Shown: one piece after another, positions 1 through 8,366 of the stretch
Layout of the letters: every line of letters begins with the position of its first letter
Numbering within the stretch: the stretch's first letter is position 1
Assembly: GCF_007829335.1 (NCBI RefSeq)
Contig: NZ_VIWO01000007.1
Location: forward strand, 124,001 to 188,000
Length of the DNA stretch: 64,000 nt
Direction: 5' to 3'
Source: Chitinophaga polysaccharea
GTDB lineage: Bacteria; Bacteroidota; Bacteroidia; Chitinophagales; Chitinophagaceae
Program-made: the position numbers and the translations under genes
The notes under the pieces: model-generated
Seen by the model: the letters and a program-made list of their open reading frames with translations, nothing else
Told to the model about the DNA's origin: nothing
Database searches by the model: none

Positions 1-18
1 TTATCAGAATATCTAATT

Positions 19-50
19 AAAAAGGGATCCCGTACAGGAGATCCCTTTTT
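19..50 (-). terminator. Intrinsic terminator after ilvA
   Basis: An 11-bp perfect inverted repeat (AAAAAGGGATC at 19-29 and GATCCCTTTTT at 40-50) encloses a 10-nt loop and lies 10 nt past the ilvA stop codon. The A/T ends of the arms supply a U-tract for either strand, so it could also stop transcripts entering from the left. Confidence 0.85.
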
Positions 51-59
51 AGTTAATAG

Positions 60-1316
60 TTACACCAGGTATCCGAATAAGCTATCGTCTTTATTCAGCT
101 CAGTGAACTGGAAATTATATTTCTGGAAATTGGCGATCAGTTTATCGTAGTCCTCCCGGTACTTCAGTTCAACACCTACCAGTGCCGGGCCTATTTCCTT
201 GTTGTGTTTCTGGATATATTCAAAGCGGGTGATATCGTCGTTGGGGCCGAGAATATGATTCACGAATTCTCTTAATGCACCCGGGCGTTGTGCAAAGCGT
301 ACAATAAAGTAATGCTTTAATCCTTCGTAAAGCAGGGAGCGTTCTTTTATTTCCTGCATGCGGTCAATGTCGTTGTTGCTGCCACTGATTACGCATACTA
401 CTTTCTTTCCTTTTATTTCTTCAGCAAAGCCGTCGAGTGCCGCAATAGATAAGGCGCCTGCGGGTTCTACCACGATGGCATCTTCGTTATACAGGCGCAG
501 GATGGTAGAGCATACCTTTCCTTCAGGCACGAGGTGCATCTTTTCCAATACATCTTTACAGATTTCATAGTTGAGCGTACCTACTCTTTTCACTGCGGCG
601 CCATCTACAAATCGTTCAATTTCGTTGAGGGTAACGGGGCCGCCCTGTTCGAGCGCTTTGAGCATGGAAGGGGCGCCTTCCGGCTCTACGCCAATGATGC
701 GGGTTTTAGGGCTGTATGTTTTGAAGTAGGTGCCTAGTCCGGCTGCCAGTCCCCCGCCGCCTACCGGAACAAAGAGGAAATCGATACCGGATTGGTCTTC
801 CAATATCTCCACGGCCACGGTGCCCTGGCCTTCAATAATTTTTGCATTGTCGAAGGGCGGGATGAAAGTCATGTTATTAGCGGCGGTAAATGCCTGGGCT
901 TCGGCGGAGCAATCGTCGAAGGTATCGCCAGTAAGCCGGATTTCGATGTTATCGCCTCCGAACATGTTTACCTGGTTTACTTTTTGTTTTGGTGTAATTA
1001 CGGGCATAAACACCACGCCTTTGATGTTCATGGCTTTGCAGGCGTAGGCGAAGCCCTGGGCGTGGTTGCCGGCGCTGGCGCAGGTAACGCCTTTGGCCAA
1101 TATTTCAGCAGGGAGGCTGCTGATGAGGTTATAAGCACCGCGTAATTTATAGGAGCGTACAATTTGCATATCCTCTCTTTTCAGATACACATCGCATTGG
1201 TAGCGCCGGGAAAGGTTGGCGCTGTAGGTAAGCGGGGTGCGGGCCACCACTGATTTCAGCTTCACCGCTGCATCGAGGATATTCAATGAATTGACACTGC
1301 TCATTACTTCAGACAT
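60..1316 (-). CDS. ilvA: Threonine ammonia-lyase (threonine dehydratase), short form
   Basis: PLP enzyme converting threonine to 2-oxobutyrate, the committed step of isoleucine synthesis. The 418-aa protein has the PLP lysine in RSYKLRGAYN (K57), a glycine-rich phosphate loop GGGGLAAG near residue 190, and one ACT-like regulatory segment from about residue 330 (LKHYFIVRFAQRPGALREF). This makes it the single-ACT short form rather than the two-ACT E. coli type. It is the last gene of the ilv operon, 163 nt after ilvC, with a terminator directly behind. The ATG at 1316 is used; a second ATG four codons in cannot be excluded. Isoleucine feedback through the ACT segment is family knowledge, not shown here. 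Confidence 0.95.
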   Translation of the reverse strand: MSEVMSSVNSLNILDAAVKLKSVVARTPLTYSANLSRRYQCDVYLKREDMQIVRSYKLRGAYNLISSLPAEILAKGVTCASAGNHAQGFAYACKAMNIKGVVFMPVITPKQKVNQVNMFGGDNIEIRLTGDTFDDCSAEAQAFTAANNMTFIPPFDNAKIIEGQGTVAVEILEDQSGIDFLFVPVGGGGLAAGLGTYFKTYSPKTRIIGVEPEGAPSMLKALEQGGPVTLNEIERFVDGAAVKRVGTLNYEICKDVLEKMHLVPEGKVCSTILRLYNEDAIVVEPAGALSIAALDGFAEEIKGKKVVCVISGSNNDIDRMQEIKERSLLYEGLKHYFIVRFAQRPGALREFVNHILGPNDDITRFEYIQKHNKEIGPALVGVELKYREDYDKLIANFQKYNFQFTELNKDDSLFGYLV

Positions 1317-1336
1317 ATGATCTATTTAAAATACAA

Positions 1337-1456
1337 ATGGCAAACCATTCCGGAATTCTGGGAATCGGCTATTCAGCTATAAAGTTCCGTGGAAAAATCT
1401 CCGGGAAACTAAACAGCGGGAATGCTAATAATCAAAATTCCAAAATGGTTTGCCAT
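1337..1456. repeat. Wide 13-bp inverted repeat between ilvC and ilvA
   Basis: ATGGCAAACCATT at 1337-1349 is the exact reverse complement of AATGGTTTGCCAT at 1444-1456, with 94 nt between. The pair nearly spans the ilvC-ilvA intergenic region and could form a long-range stem in the operon mRNA or be paired protein-binding sites. No function can be assigned from sequence. Confidence 0.6.
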
Positions 1457-1479
1457 CCGTCACTATAATTTTAAAAAAA

Positions 1480-2526
1480 TTAAGCGTTGTTAGGACGCAA
1501 CTTACGTACTGCTGCACCAGCCTGCCACATTTCGCTTTCGCGCAGTTCTTTCAGTTCTTCGTTCAGTTTTTCGCGATAATCAGGCGTGCTGTTGGAAGCG
1601 ATAGAGCGGGCAGCTTCTTTACCTGCAGCTACGCTGGCGTACAGTTCATCAAATACAGGCTGAGTAGCTGTTTTGAATTTCTTCCACCAGTCAAGTGCAC
1701 CGCGTTGAGCAGTAGTAGAGCAGTTAGCATACATCCAGTCCATACCATTTTCTGCTACCAGTGGCATCAGGGACTGTGTCAGTTCTTCTACTGTTTCGTT
1801 GAACGCTTCAGAAGGAGAGTGACCGTTTTTACGCAGGGTTTCGTATTGCGCTGCAAAGATACCCTGGATACAACCCATCAGGGAACCGCGTTCGCCGGTG
1901 AGGTCGGAGTATACTTCTTTTTTGAAATCTGTTTCGAACAGGTAACCGGAACCAACGCCGATACCCAGTGCTACTACGCGTTCTTTAGCGCGACCGGTAG
2001 CATCCTGGAAGATAGCGAAGCTGGAGTTCAGCCCCTGACCAGCCAGGAACAGGCGACGTAGGGAAGTACCGGAACCTTTAGGGGCTACCAGGATTACGTC
2101 TACATCAGCCGGAGGAACGATACCGGTTTGATCTTTATAGGTGATACCAAACCCGTGGGAGAAGTAGAGTGCTTTACCAGGAGTCAGGTGTTGTTTCAGT
2201 GTAGGCCACAGGGTGATCTGACCAGCATCAGACAGCAGGAACTGGATGATAGTACCTTTTTGAGCTGCTTCTTCGATGTCGAATAAAGTTTCACCAGGAA
2301 CCCAGCCATCAGCTACCGCTTTATCCCAGGTTTTTGAATTCTTACGTTGGCCTACAATAACATTGAAGCCATTGTCTTTCAGGTTCAGTGCCTGGCCAGG
2401 ACCTTGTACGCCGTAACCAATTACTGCAATCACTTCGTTCTTCAGCACTTCCCTTGCTTTTTCCATAGGGAATTCTTCTCTGGTTACTACTTGCTCGAGT
2501 ACCCCTCCAAAATTGATGGTTGCCAT
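1480..2526 (-). CDS. ilvC: Ketol-acid reductoisomerase (class I)
   Basis: Converts 2-acetolactate and 2-aceto-2-hydroxybutyrate to the dihydroxy acids using NADPH and Mg2+. The 348-aa length fits the short class I form with one C-terminal knotted domain. Visible motifs are the Rossmann segment VIGYGVQGPGQALNL (the variant GPG where many bacteria have GHAH), the basic NADPH loop GQRKNS, SHGFGI with the catalytic-region His, the metal-binding SDLTGERG, and CSTTAQRGA with the substrate-contacting Ser. It sits between ilvN and ilvA on the same strand. ATG at 2526; no Shine-Dalgarno, normal for this phylum. Confidence 0.97.
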   Translation of the reverse strand: MATINFGGVLEQVVTREEFPMEKAREVLKNEVIAVIGYGVQGPGQALNLKDNGFNVIVGQRKNSKTWDKAVADGWVPGETLFDIEEAAQKGTIIQFLLSDAGQITLWPTLKQHLTPGKALYFSHGFGITYKDQTGIVPPADVDVILVAPKGSGTSLRRLFLAGQGLNSSFAIFQDATGRAKERVVALGIGVGSGYLFETDFKKEVYSDLTGERGSLMGCIQGIFAAQYETLRKNGHSPSEAFNETVEELTQSLMPLVAENGMDWMYANCSTTAQRGALDWWKKFKTATQPVFDELYASVAAGKEAARSIASNSTPDYREKLNEELKELRESEMWQAGAAVRKLRPNNA

Positions 2527-2540
2527 GTGTTGTTTTTTTA

Positions 2541-2571
2541 GCTTTTAGCTATTAGCGGTTAGCTATTAGCT
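2541..2571. repeat. AGC-rich intergenic repeat, locus A
   Basis: Between ilvN and ilvC the 12-mer TTAGCTATTAGC occurs twice in direct orientation (2545-2556 and 2559-2570), preceded by GCTTTTAGC. The AGC-every-6-to-7-nt texture matches the larger elements at 6787-6935 and 18196-18326, so this is probably a short member of the same dispersed family. Confidence 0.5.
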
Positions 2572-2625
2572 GACGTGTGATTTGAATGAATAATAATGTA
2601 TCGTTTAACAGCTTTCAGCGATCTG

Positions 2626-3165
2626 CTAAAGGCCGTGTTCTGCATCCTCTGCCTGCAATTCTTTCAGGTGTTCATGGAAACGGCGGCTCCATTTTACGAT
2701 GGCTACGCGGCCGCTTTTTGAATACTCGATCAAACCGTATGGTTCCAGTTTTTTAATGAAGTCGATCAACTCCTGCTGGTGGCCTGTTTTCTCGATCACG
2801 AAATATTCGGCAGTAATGGTGAGGATACGCGCGTTGTTTTCGCGGATCAACCTTTCGATATCGCCGGTGTGTAACGACCGGGTAGATATTTTGTATAATG
2901 CCAGCTCCTGGTATACGACTTCTTCTTCTTCGTGTACAAAGGCGCGATGTATTTCAATGAGTCTTTCTATCTGGCCTACCACTTTATCCAGCTTTTCACG
3001 TGTAGACAACACCGTTATAATGAATTTATATACACCGGGTATCTCTGTTTCAGCTGTGGTTAAACTGGTAATATTAATGCCCCTGCGGGTAAATATAATC
3101 GTGATACGGTTGGTGATACCTATACGGTCTTCCGTATATACCGTTACTGTATATTCTTTTTGCAT
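2626..3165 (-). CDS. ilvN: Acetolactate synthase regulatory (small) subunit
   Basis: Regulatory partner of IlvB that confers valine feedback inhibition. The 179-aa protein begins with an ACT domain (YTVTVYTEDRIGITNRITIIF, residues 5-25, continuing to about residue 75), followed by a C-terminal small-subunit domain ending near FIKKLEPYGLIEYSKSGR. It lies directly downstream of ilvB with a 48-nt gap. The acidic insert HEEEEVV around residue 77 links the two halves. ATG at 3165. Confidence 0.93.
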   Translation of the reverse strand: MQKEYTVTVYTEDRIGITNRITIIFTRRGINITSLTTAETEIPGVYKFIITVLSTREKLDKVVGQIERLIEIHRAFVHEEEEVVYQELALYKISTRSLHTGDIERLIRENNARILTITAEYFVIEKTGHQQELIDFIKKLEPYGLIEYSKSGRVAIVKWSRRFHEHLKELQAEDAEHGL

Positions 3166-3213
3166 ATACCTGTTGTGAATTACAAATGATCAAAATGAAT
3201 CCTTCTGTACCTG

Positions 3214-4962
3214 CTACTCCAGCCTGATGGAAGTGATAGGAGCGCCTGCCGGTACCATGGGGAATACGTTATCTTCTTTTTCCACCACTACTTCGAGCAG
3301 GTAAGCGCCCTTGTGTGCCAGCATTTCATCAATGGCGGCAGATATATCTTCCCTTGCTGTTACTTTCTTGCCGGGGATAAAGAACCCTTTGGCAATCTGT
3401 ACAAAATCGGGATTGACCATTTCAGTTGAAGAATAGCGTTTGTCGAAAAACAACTGTTGCCATTGTCTTACCATTCCGAGGAAGTTGTTGTTGAGGATCA
3501 CTATTTTCACGCCGATCTGTGATTGATAAATAGTGCCCAGTTCCTGGAGGGTCATCTGGAAGCAGCCATCGCCAATGATAGCCACCACTTCTTTCTCCGG
3601 GGTACCCATTTTGGCGCCCATGGCTGCTGGCAATGAGAAGCCCATTGTACCCATACCACCGGAGGTAACATTAGTATTAGGATTTTTGAACCGGTAGTAG
3701 CGGGAAGCTACCATCTGGTGTTGTCCTACGTCTGTTACCAGTACGGCTTCTCCCTTGGTTTTTTCTGAGATGAGGCGGATTGTCTCCGCCATTTTCAGTT
3801 CACCAGCTTCGGGATATAATTCTCTATGCTGTACTTTTTCGTATTCTTTCTTATCAGCTGCCCTGAATTCTTCCAGCCATTCGCTGTGCTGTGCAGGTTT
3901 CACCAATTCCAATAGCGCTTCCAGCGCGGGTTTGGCATCGGCATGCACTGCTACATCCGCTTTCACGATCTTGTTGATTTCAGCGGCATCAATTTCGATG
4001 TGAATTACTTTGGCGTTGGGCACATAGGTACCTACGTCGCCCGTTACGCGGTCATCGAAGCGCATACCAACTGCAATAACTACGTCGGCCTCGCCGGTGA
4101 GCATATTAGGACCGTAGTTACCGTGCATACCCAGCATACCTACGTACATCGGGTGATCTACCGGCATAGCGGATAATCCCAGCAAGGTAGAGCCTACGGG
4201 GATCTGTGCTTTTTCGGCCAGTGCGATCAGTGCTTTTTCCGCACCGGATATCAGTACACCATGTCCGCAGAGGATAAATGGTTTTTTAGCGTTGTTGATC
4301 AGTTCAGCAGCGGCGGATACAGCTTCCTTGTTTAATTCGGGAAGAGGGCGATAACTGCGGATATATTCACATTTCTTATACTCATATTCGAATTCCCCGA
4401 ACTGTGCATTTTTGGTGATATCCACCAGTACGGGGCCTGGACGGCCGCTACGGGCAATATAAAATGCTTTGGCCATGGCAGCAGGGATGTCCTCCGCACG
4501 GGTTACCTGTATATTCCATTTAGTGATAGGCATGGTGATACCGATCACATCTGTTTCCTGGAATGCGTCTGTACCCAGTAAAGCGGCGGCTACCTGGCCG
4601 GTTACGCATACCATGGGGGTAGAGTCCATATAAGCATCTGCCAAACCTGTTACCAGGTTGGTAGCGCCAGGACCGGAAGTAGCAAAAGCCACACCTACCT
4701 TGCCGGAGCTGCGGGCGTATCCCTGGGCAGCATGTGTAGCACCTTGTTCATGACGGACGAGAATATGGTGTACCTGATCCTGGAAATCATAGAGGGCATC
4801 ATAAATAGGCATGATCGCCCCGCCGGGATAACCGAAGATAGTGTCGACTCCTTCTGCTATCAGGGAGCGAATCACTGCTTCAGAGCCAGTAATAACGGGC
4901 TTTACAGTCAACTGCTTATCAGCTATCTCAGGCTTCATCGGTAACACATCCTTCTGTTGCAT
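3214..4962 (-). CDS. ilvB: Acetolactate synthase catalytic (large) subunit
   Basis: ThDP/FAD enzyme condensing pyruvate with pyruvate or 2-oxobutyrate. The 582-aa protein shows the N-terminal ThDP segment [16 protein letters not shown], the catalytic glutamate in [14 protein letters not shown] (E72), [11 protein letters not shown], and the C-terminal ThDP/Mg motif [12 protein letters not shown] followed by LNNNFLG. The ATG at 4962 overlaps the ilvD end by 35 nt; a second ATG at 4938 (MKPEIADKQ) would overlap by 11 nt, and the sequence does not decide between them. The overlap suggests translational coupling to ilvD. Chain order and strand place it third in the operon. Confidence 0.95.
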   Translation of the reverse strand: MQQKDVLPMKPEIADKQLTVKPVITGSEAVIRSLIAEGVDTIFGYPGGAIMPIYDALYDFQDQVHHILVRHEQGATHAAQGYARSSGKVGVAFATSGPGATNLVTGLADAYMDSTPMVCVTGQVAAALLGTDAFQETDVIGITMPITKWNIQVTRAEDIPAAMAKAFYIARSGRPGPVLVDITKNAQFGEFEYEYKKCEYIRSYRPLPELNKEAVSAAAELINNAKKPFILCGHGVLISGAEKALIALAEKAQIPVGSTLLGLSAMPVDHPMYVGMLGMHGNYGPNMLTGEADVVIAVGMRFDDRVTGDVGTYVPNAKVIHIEIDAAEINKIVKADVAVHADAKPALEALLELVKPAQHSEWLEEFRAADKKEYEKVQHRELYPEAGELKMAETIRLISEKTKGEAVLVTDVGQHQMVASRYYRFKNPNTNVTSGGMGTMGFSLPAAMGAKMGTPEKEVVAIIGDGCFQMTLQELGTIYQSQIGVKIVILNNNFLGMVRQWQQLFFDKRYSSTEMVNPDFVQIAKGFFIPGKKVTAREDISAAIDEMLAHKGAYLLEVVVEKEDNVFPMVPAGAPITSIRLE

Positions 4963-6607
4963 TTTTTACAAGTTTTGCGTACTTAAATAAGATTCCATTG
5001 GATACTTTCAATGCGGGTTGTACCCATTTTGCCCTGCGGGCAGCCAGTTCTTCATCACTCAGTTCCACATTGATAAAGTTCTTTACTGCGTCGATTTCGA
5101 TGATATCATCATCTTGTACCAGGGCTATATTACCACCTTCAAAAGCTTCGGGGGTAATGTGGCCTACCACGAATCCGTGGGTACCACCGGAGAAGCGGCC
5201 ATCTGTGATGAGGGCCACACTTTTACCTAAGCCCACGCCCATGATAGCGCTGGTTGGTTTAAGCATTTCCGGCATACCGGGTGCGCCTTTAGGGCCTACG
5301 TGGCGGATGACGACGACATCTCCCTGTTTCACTTTACCGGAGGTAATACCGGCAATCAATTCAAATTCGCCATCGAATACGCGGGCGGGTCCTTTGAATC
5401 GTTCGCCTTCCTTACCAGTTATTTTAGCTACAGATCCCTGGGTGGCCAGGTTACCGTAGAGGATTTGAATATGTGCGGTTGATTTCAATGGTTTTTCCAG
5501 CGGTACAATGATATCCTGTGCGCTAAAATCCAGGTCTGGTATATTTTCCAGGTTTTCGGCAATTGTTTTACCGGTAACGGTGAGACAGTGACCGTGGAGG
5601 AATCCTTTTTGCAGGAGGTATTTCATTACCAGGGGAATACCGCCGATGTTGTGGAGGTCTTCCATGAGGTATTTACCACTTGGTTTGAGATCGGCGATCA
5701 GCGGTGTTTTATCGCTGATACGCTGGAAATCATCAATGGTAATATCAACGCCTACGGATTTTGCGATAGCGATGAAATGCAGTACGGCATTGGTGCTGCC
5801 GCCAGTGGCCATGATGATGGTGAGCGCATTTTCAAATGCGTCTTTCGTCATGATGTCCCTGGGTTTAATATCTTTTTCCAGGAGCAGGCGGATGTATTTA
5901 CCTGCGGCGAGGCACTCATCCCTTTTTTCCTTGCTCAGGGCGGGGTTGGATGAGCTATAGGGCAGGCTCATACCGAGTGCTTCAATAGCCGAAGACATGG
6001 TATTAGCGGTGTACATACCTCCACAGGCGCCGGCGCCGGGGCAGGAGTTTTGTACGATGCCTTTAAAATCGCCTTCATCGAGTTTACCGGCCATTTTCTG
6101 ACCCAGTGCTTCGAAAGCGGAGATGATGTTAAGATCCTGGCCTTTATATTTTCCAGGGGCGATAGTACCGCCGTAAACCATGATAGACGGGCGATTGAGG
6201 CGCCCCATGGCCATCAGGGAACCGGGCATGTTTTTATCGCAGCCAGGAACAGTAATGAGGGCATCATAATACTGCGCTCCGGCTACAGTTTCAATGGAGT
6301 CAGCAATCAGATCGCGGCTCACGAGGGAATAGCGCATACCGGGAGTACCATTGCTCATACCATCGCTGACGCCAATGGTATTAAAAATGAGTCCCACCAG
6401 GTCATTGGCCCAGACGCCTTTTTTCACGTCCCGTGCCAGGTCGTTGAGGTGCATGTTGCAGGTATTACCATCGTAGCCCATGCTAACAATGCCCACCTGT
6501 GCTTTTTTCAAGTCTTCCTCTGTCAAACCAATTCCGTACAACTGTGCCTGTGCGGCTGGTTGCGTAGGATCCTGCGTAATCGTCTTGCTGTATTTATTTA
6601 ATTCCAT
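4928..6607 (-). CDS. ilvD: Dihydroxy-acid dehydratase
   Basis: Fe-S enzyme that dehydrates the dihydroxy acids to 2-oxo acids, the step before transamination. The 559-aa protein has three cysteines in the expected places for cluster ligation: C50 in [13 protein letters not shown]123 in [11 protein letters not shown] and C195 in [14 protein letters not shown]. The DK pair after C123 carries the Mg-binding residues of the family. It is second in the operon, 336 nt after ilvE; the gap holds a repeat element. Its 3' end overlaps the start of ilvB. ATG at 6607. Confidence 0.96.
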   Translation of the reverse strand: MELNKYSKTITQDPTQPAAQAQLYGIGLTEEDLKKAQVGIVSMGYDGNTCNMHLNDLARDVKKGVWANDLVGLIFNTIGVSDGMSNGTPGMRYSLVSRDLIADSIETVAGAQYYDALITVPGCDKNMPGSLMAMGRLNRPSIMVYGGTIAPGKYKGQDLNIISAFEALGQKMAGKLDEGDFKGIVQNSCPGAGACGGMYTANTMSSAIEALGMSLPYSSSNPALSKEKRDECLAAGKYIRLLLEKDIKPRDIMTKDAFENALTIIMATGGSTNAVLHFIAIAKSVGVDITIDDFQRISDKTPLIADLKPSGKYLMEDLHNIGGIPLVMKYLLQKGFLHGHCLTVTGKTIAENLENIPDLDFSAQDIIVPLEKPLKSTAHIQILYGNLATQGSVAKITGKEGERFKGPARVFDGEFELIAGITSGKVKQGDVVVIRHVGPKGAPGMPEMLKPTSAIMGVGLGKSVALITDGRFSGGTHGFVVGHITPEAFEGGNIALVQDDDIIEIDAVKNFINVELSDEELAARRAKWVQPALKVSNGILFKYAKLVKNATEGCVTDEA

Positions 6608-6786
6608 TGCTTTAGTTATTACCGGAGTTATAGTAACCCTATTTTAAAACTCCACCACAAATTACCCGGTAGTTGCCTCATATTCAAACCAACAATTTCC
6701 AAATTACCGGTATTCAAATCTGCCTTTCTGTTGCCCAAACCCTTTACAGTAAAGGGTTGTGTATTTTTCGATTTACGACCTTCAAG

Positions 6787-6935
6787 GCAGAAAGCATAGA
6801 GCGGAAAGCGGAAAGCATAAAGCTACCTATGTTTGCTGAAGCCCATTTACAGATATCTGGTAAAAGCCCCATACATAATGGATGGGCGATATCCGCTTCA
6901 ATAGCTTTGTGCTTCCGGCTTTCAGCTTTCAGCTG
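6787..6935. repeat. AGC-rich palindromic intergenic element, locus B
   Basis: The 336-nt ilvE-ilvD gap is largely filled by an imperfect palindrome. The left arm (about 6787-6825) contains GCGGAAAGCGGAAAGCATA and AAGCTA. The right arm (6901-6935) contains TAGCTTTGTGCTTCCGG and CTTTCAGCTTTCAGCTG. Nested inner pairs are TGAAGC 6837-6842 with GCTTCA 6895-6900, and GCCCAT 6841-6846 with ATGGGC 6882-6887. The arms resemble those of the element at 18196-18326, while the interiors differ. No coding sequence is credible in this gap. Confidence 0.6.
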
Positions 6936-6943
6936 TATATCAT

Positions 6944-7846
6944 TTAGGCCAGTTGAGCTTCGCGCTGGAAGGATTTTTCCAGTACTCTGGCTTTGTAGGC
7001 CTGTTGTAGTACTTTTCCGAGTGACTGTGCCCATGGTTTACCGAATGATTGTCCGTCGAGGGAGTCGAGGCCAATTACTTCAGCGGCGGTACCGCAGAAG
7101 AAGGCGCATTCGGCTTCTTTCAGTTCAGCGATGGTAAATAATTTTTCTTCCAGTGGGATATTCAGTTCCTGGCAAAGTTCAATAACGGTGGCGCGGGTGA
7201 TGCCTGGGAGGATGTTACCGGCAGGAGGAGTGTAGATTTTGCCGTCTTTTTCGAAGAAGATGTTAGCGCCGGGGCCTTCAGCAACGTAACCATTCATATC
7301 GAGGAGGAGTGCTTCATCGTAGCCTTTTTCTTTTGCTTCCTGTGAGGCCAGTATCGAGTTTACGTAGAGACCGGCGGATTTGGATTCTATCTTAAAGGCT
7401 TTAGGATTAGGTCGCTCGTAGGAGGAAGTCATTACGCGCAACAGTTTTTCTCCCAGGTACGCTCCCCATTCCCATGCGCAGATCAGGATATTTGATTCCG
7501 ATGCTGCTTTGAGGGTCATGTTAGGCGGACAGAAAACCAGCGGTCGGATGTAAGCTTCTTCCATGTTATTCATCTCCAGTACTTTGTAACAGGCGGCGAT
7601 CAACGCTTCGTTATCAAATTTGTAAGGGATGTGGATCAGTTCACAAGAGCGCTGGAGGCGGTCGAAGTGTTCTTTTGCTTTAAAAATCTTCACTTCTCCG
7701 TTAGCAGTCTTGTAGGCGCGGATGCCTTCAAATACTGCGTAACCGTAGTGGAGCGATTGGCCAAACAGGTCAGTTGTAGCGGCGTTCGCTTTGGTGTACT
7801 CACCGTTGATGTAAAGAATGGTGTTGTCGTTGTAATAGCTATACAT
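6944..7846 (-). CDS. ilvE: Branched-chain amino acid aminotransferase
   Basis: Class IV PLP aminotransferase for the last step of Ile/Val/Leu synthesis. The 300-aa protein has SLHYGYAVFEGIRAY near residues 31-45, the PLP lysine at K156 in IESKSAGLYVNS (aligning with the E. coli IlvE lysine), and the signature DEALLLDMNGYVAEGPGANIFF. It is the first structural gene of the ilv operon. Its 5' leader carries an attenuator (leader peptide 7942-8058, terminator 7879-7912), so expression of the whole operon is likely controlled here. ATG at 7846, 33 nt past the terminator T-run. Confidence 0.95.
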   Translation of the reverse strand: MYSYYNDNTILYINGEYTKANAATTDLFGQSLHYGYAVFEGIRAYKTANGEVKIFKAKEHFDRLQRSCELIHIPYKFDNEALIAACYKVLEMNNMEEAYIRPLVFCPPNMTLKAASESNILICAWEWGAYLGEKLLRVMTSSYERPNPKAFKIESKSAGLYVNSILASQEAKEKGYDEALLLDMNGYVAEGPGANIFFEKDGKIYTPPAGNILPGITRATVIELCQELNIPLEEKLFTIAELKEAECAFFCGTAAEVIGLDSLDGQSFGKPWAQSLGKVLQQAYKARVLEKSFQREAQLA

Positions 7847-7878
7847 AAAATTGAAATTATACCAGGAATCTATCGTCC

Positions 7879-7912
7879 AAAAAAAAAGCCTTCCTCTTTG
7901 CGGAGGAAGGCT
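7879..7912 (-). terminator. Attenuator terminator in the ilvE leader
   Basis: On the minus strand a perfect 10-bp stem (arms 7903-7912 and 7887-7896, AGCCTTCCTC / GAGGAAGGCT) with loop CGCAAA is followed by a run of nine T (7879-7887, one of them in the stem). It lies between the leader-peptide stop and the ilvE start, so it would block ilvE rather than end an upstream gene. The 5' arm (CCTTCCTCCG, 7901-7910) can pair alternatively with CGGAGGATAGG at 7941-7951 at the end of the leader ORF: seven pairs, a one-nt bulge, then three pairs. Confidence 0.88.
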
Positions 7913-7941
7913 CTATATCTTGTGATTATATGCACGTTTAC

Positions 7942-8058
7942 CTATCCTCCGAACTGGTGGCTAATAATGACAACGACTATAATCACGACCTTCGTGATAG
8001 CCCAATTGAGCTGAGGTACGATGTGATTAAGCTTTATATTGTCTTTATTTACCCACAT
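7942..8058 (-). CDS. ilv operon leader peptide (38 aa)
   Basis: A 38-codon ORF starting at ATG 8058 and ending in TAG at 7942. Its C-terminal half reads AITKVVIIVVVIISHQFGG, with nine consecutive valine/isoleucine codons (7963-7989) before four codons and Gly-Gly-stop. This is the composition expected of a ribosome-stalling leader for a branched-chain operon. A Bacteroidota-type promoter (-7 box at 8088-8095) places the transcript start about 20 nt before this ATG, which rules out the longer in-frame start at 8130. The last codons (Phe-Gly-Gly-stop) double as the antiterminator strand. A small hairpin, ATCACGA/TCGTGAT, lies at 7982-7998 over the first control codons. Confidence 0.85.
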   Translation of the reverse strand: MWVNKDNIKLNHIVPQLNWAITKVVIIVVVIISHQFGG

Positions 8059-8087
8059 GGAGGTGCTTGTTATTGACTGTGTTTCTA

Positions 8088-8118
8088 CAAAAGTATTCGC
8101 GAAAAAAATAAAAAACAA
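8088..8118 (-). promoter_or_regulatory. Promoter of the ilv operon
   Basis: On the minus strand TTG (8116-8118), 20 nt of spacer and TACTTTTG (8088-8095) match the Bacteroidota -33/-7 pattern TTG...TAnnTTTG. The predicted transcript start near 8080 gives a leader of about 235 nt that contains the leader peptide and the attenuator. Confidence 0.75.
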
Positions 8119-8277
8119 TAACCTTCCCAATATTTCGTAAAAAATTAATCACATTAGGTGTTTTTGAAAATATTTAAAAAAACAAGTCAATACTTGCTCT
8201 TTTTCTAAACAATTCAATAGTTCATTATAAATTAATCTACCAATTTTGTGTACAAAACACAGGTAAAGGGGCAAAAA

Positions 8278-8306
8278 AAATCCCGGTGCGGGGTGCACCG
8301 GGATTT
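8278..8306 (-). terminator. Terminator after the sugar-kinase gene
   Basis: A 12-bp perfect stem (AAATCCCGGTGC 8278-8289 with GCACCGGGATTT 8295-8306, loop of 5 nt) followed on the minus strand by a T-run (8273-8280). It closes the kinase/nucleotidyltransferase operon. Confidence 0.88.
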
Positions 8307-8366
8307 AAATGATTTCATTTCATTTACTGTTCACGTTCTAAAAAATGATTTCATTTTACTGTTCAC
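8307..8366. repeat. Short direct repeat overlapping the kinase 3' end
   Basis: Two near-identical copies, 8307-8334 and 8343-8366, share AAATGATTTCATTT and ACTGTTCAC and differ by a few inserted bases. The second copy includes the last codons and stop of the kinase gene, so the first looks like a small tandem duplication of the gene's 3' end. Confidence 0.55.

Noticed and set aside
1450-2061. A 203-codon plus-strand reading frame opposite ilvC
   Set aside because: Mirror-frame artefact of ilvC codon usage; composition is Phe/Cys/Gln-rich and there is no supporting signal.
7631-8014. Plus-strand reading frame across the ilvE start and its leader
   Set aside because: It runs through the attenuator hairpin and antisense to ilvE and the leader ORF; no promoter or domain.
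8059-8130. Longer version of the ilv leader peptide starting at 8130
   Set aside because: The -7 box at 8088-8095 lies inside this extension, so the transcript would begin after that start codon.
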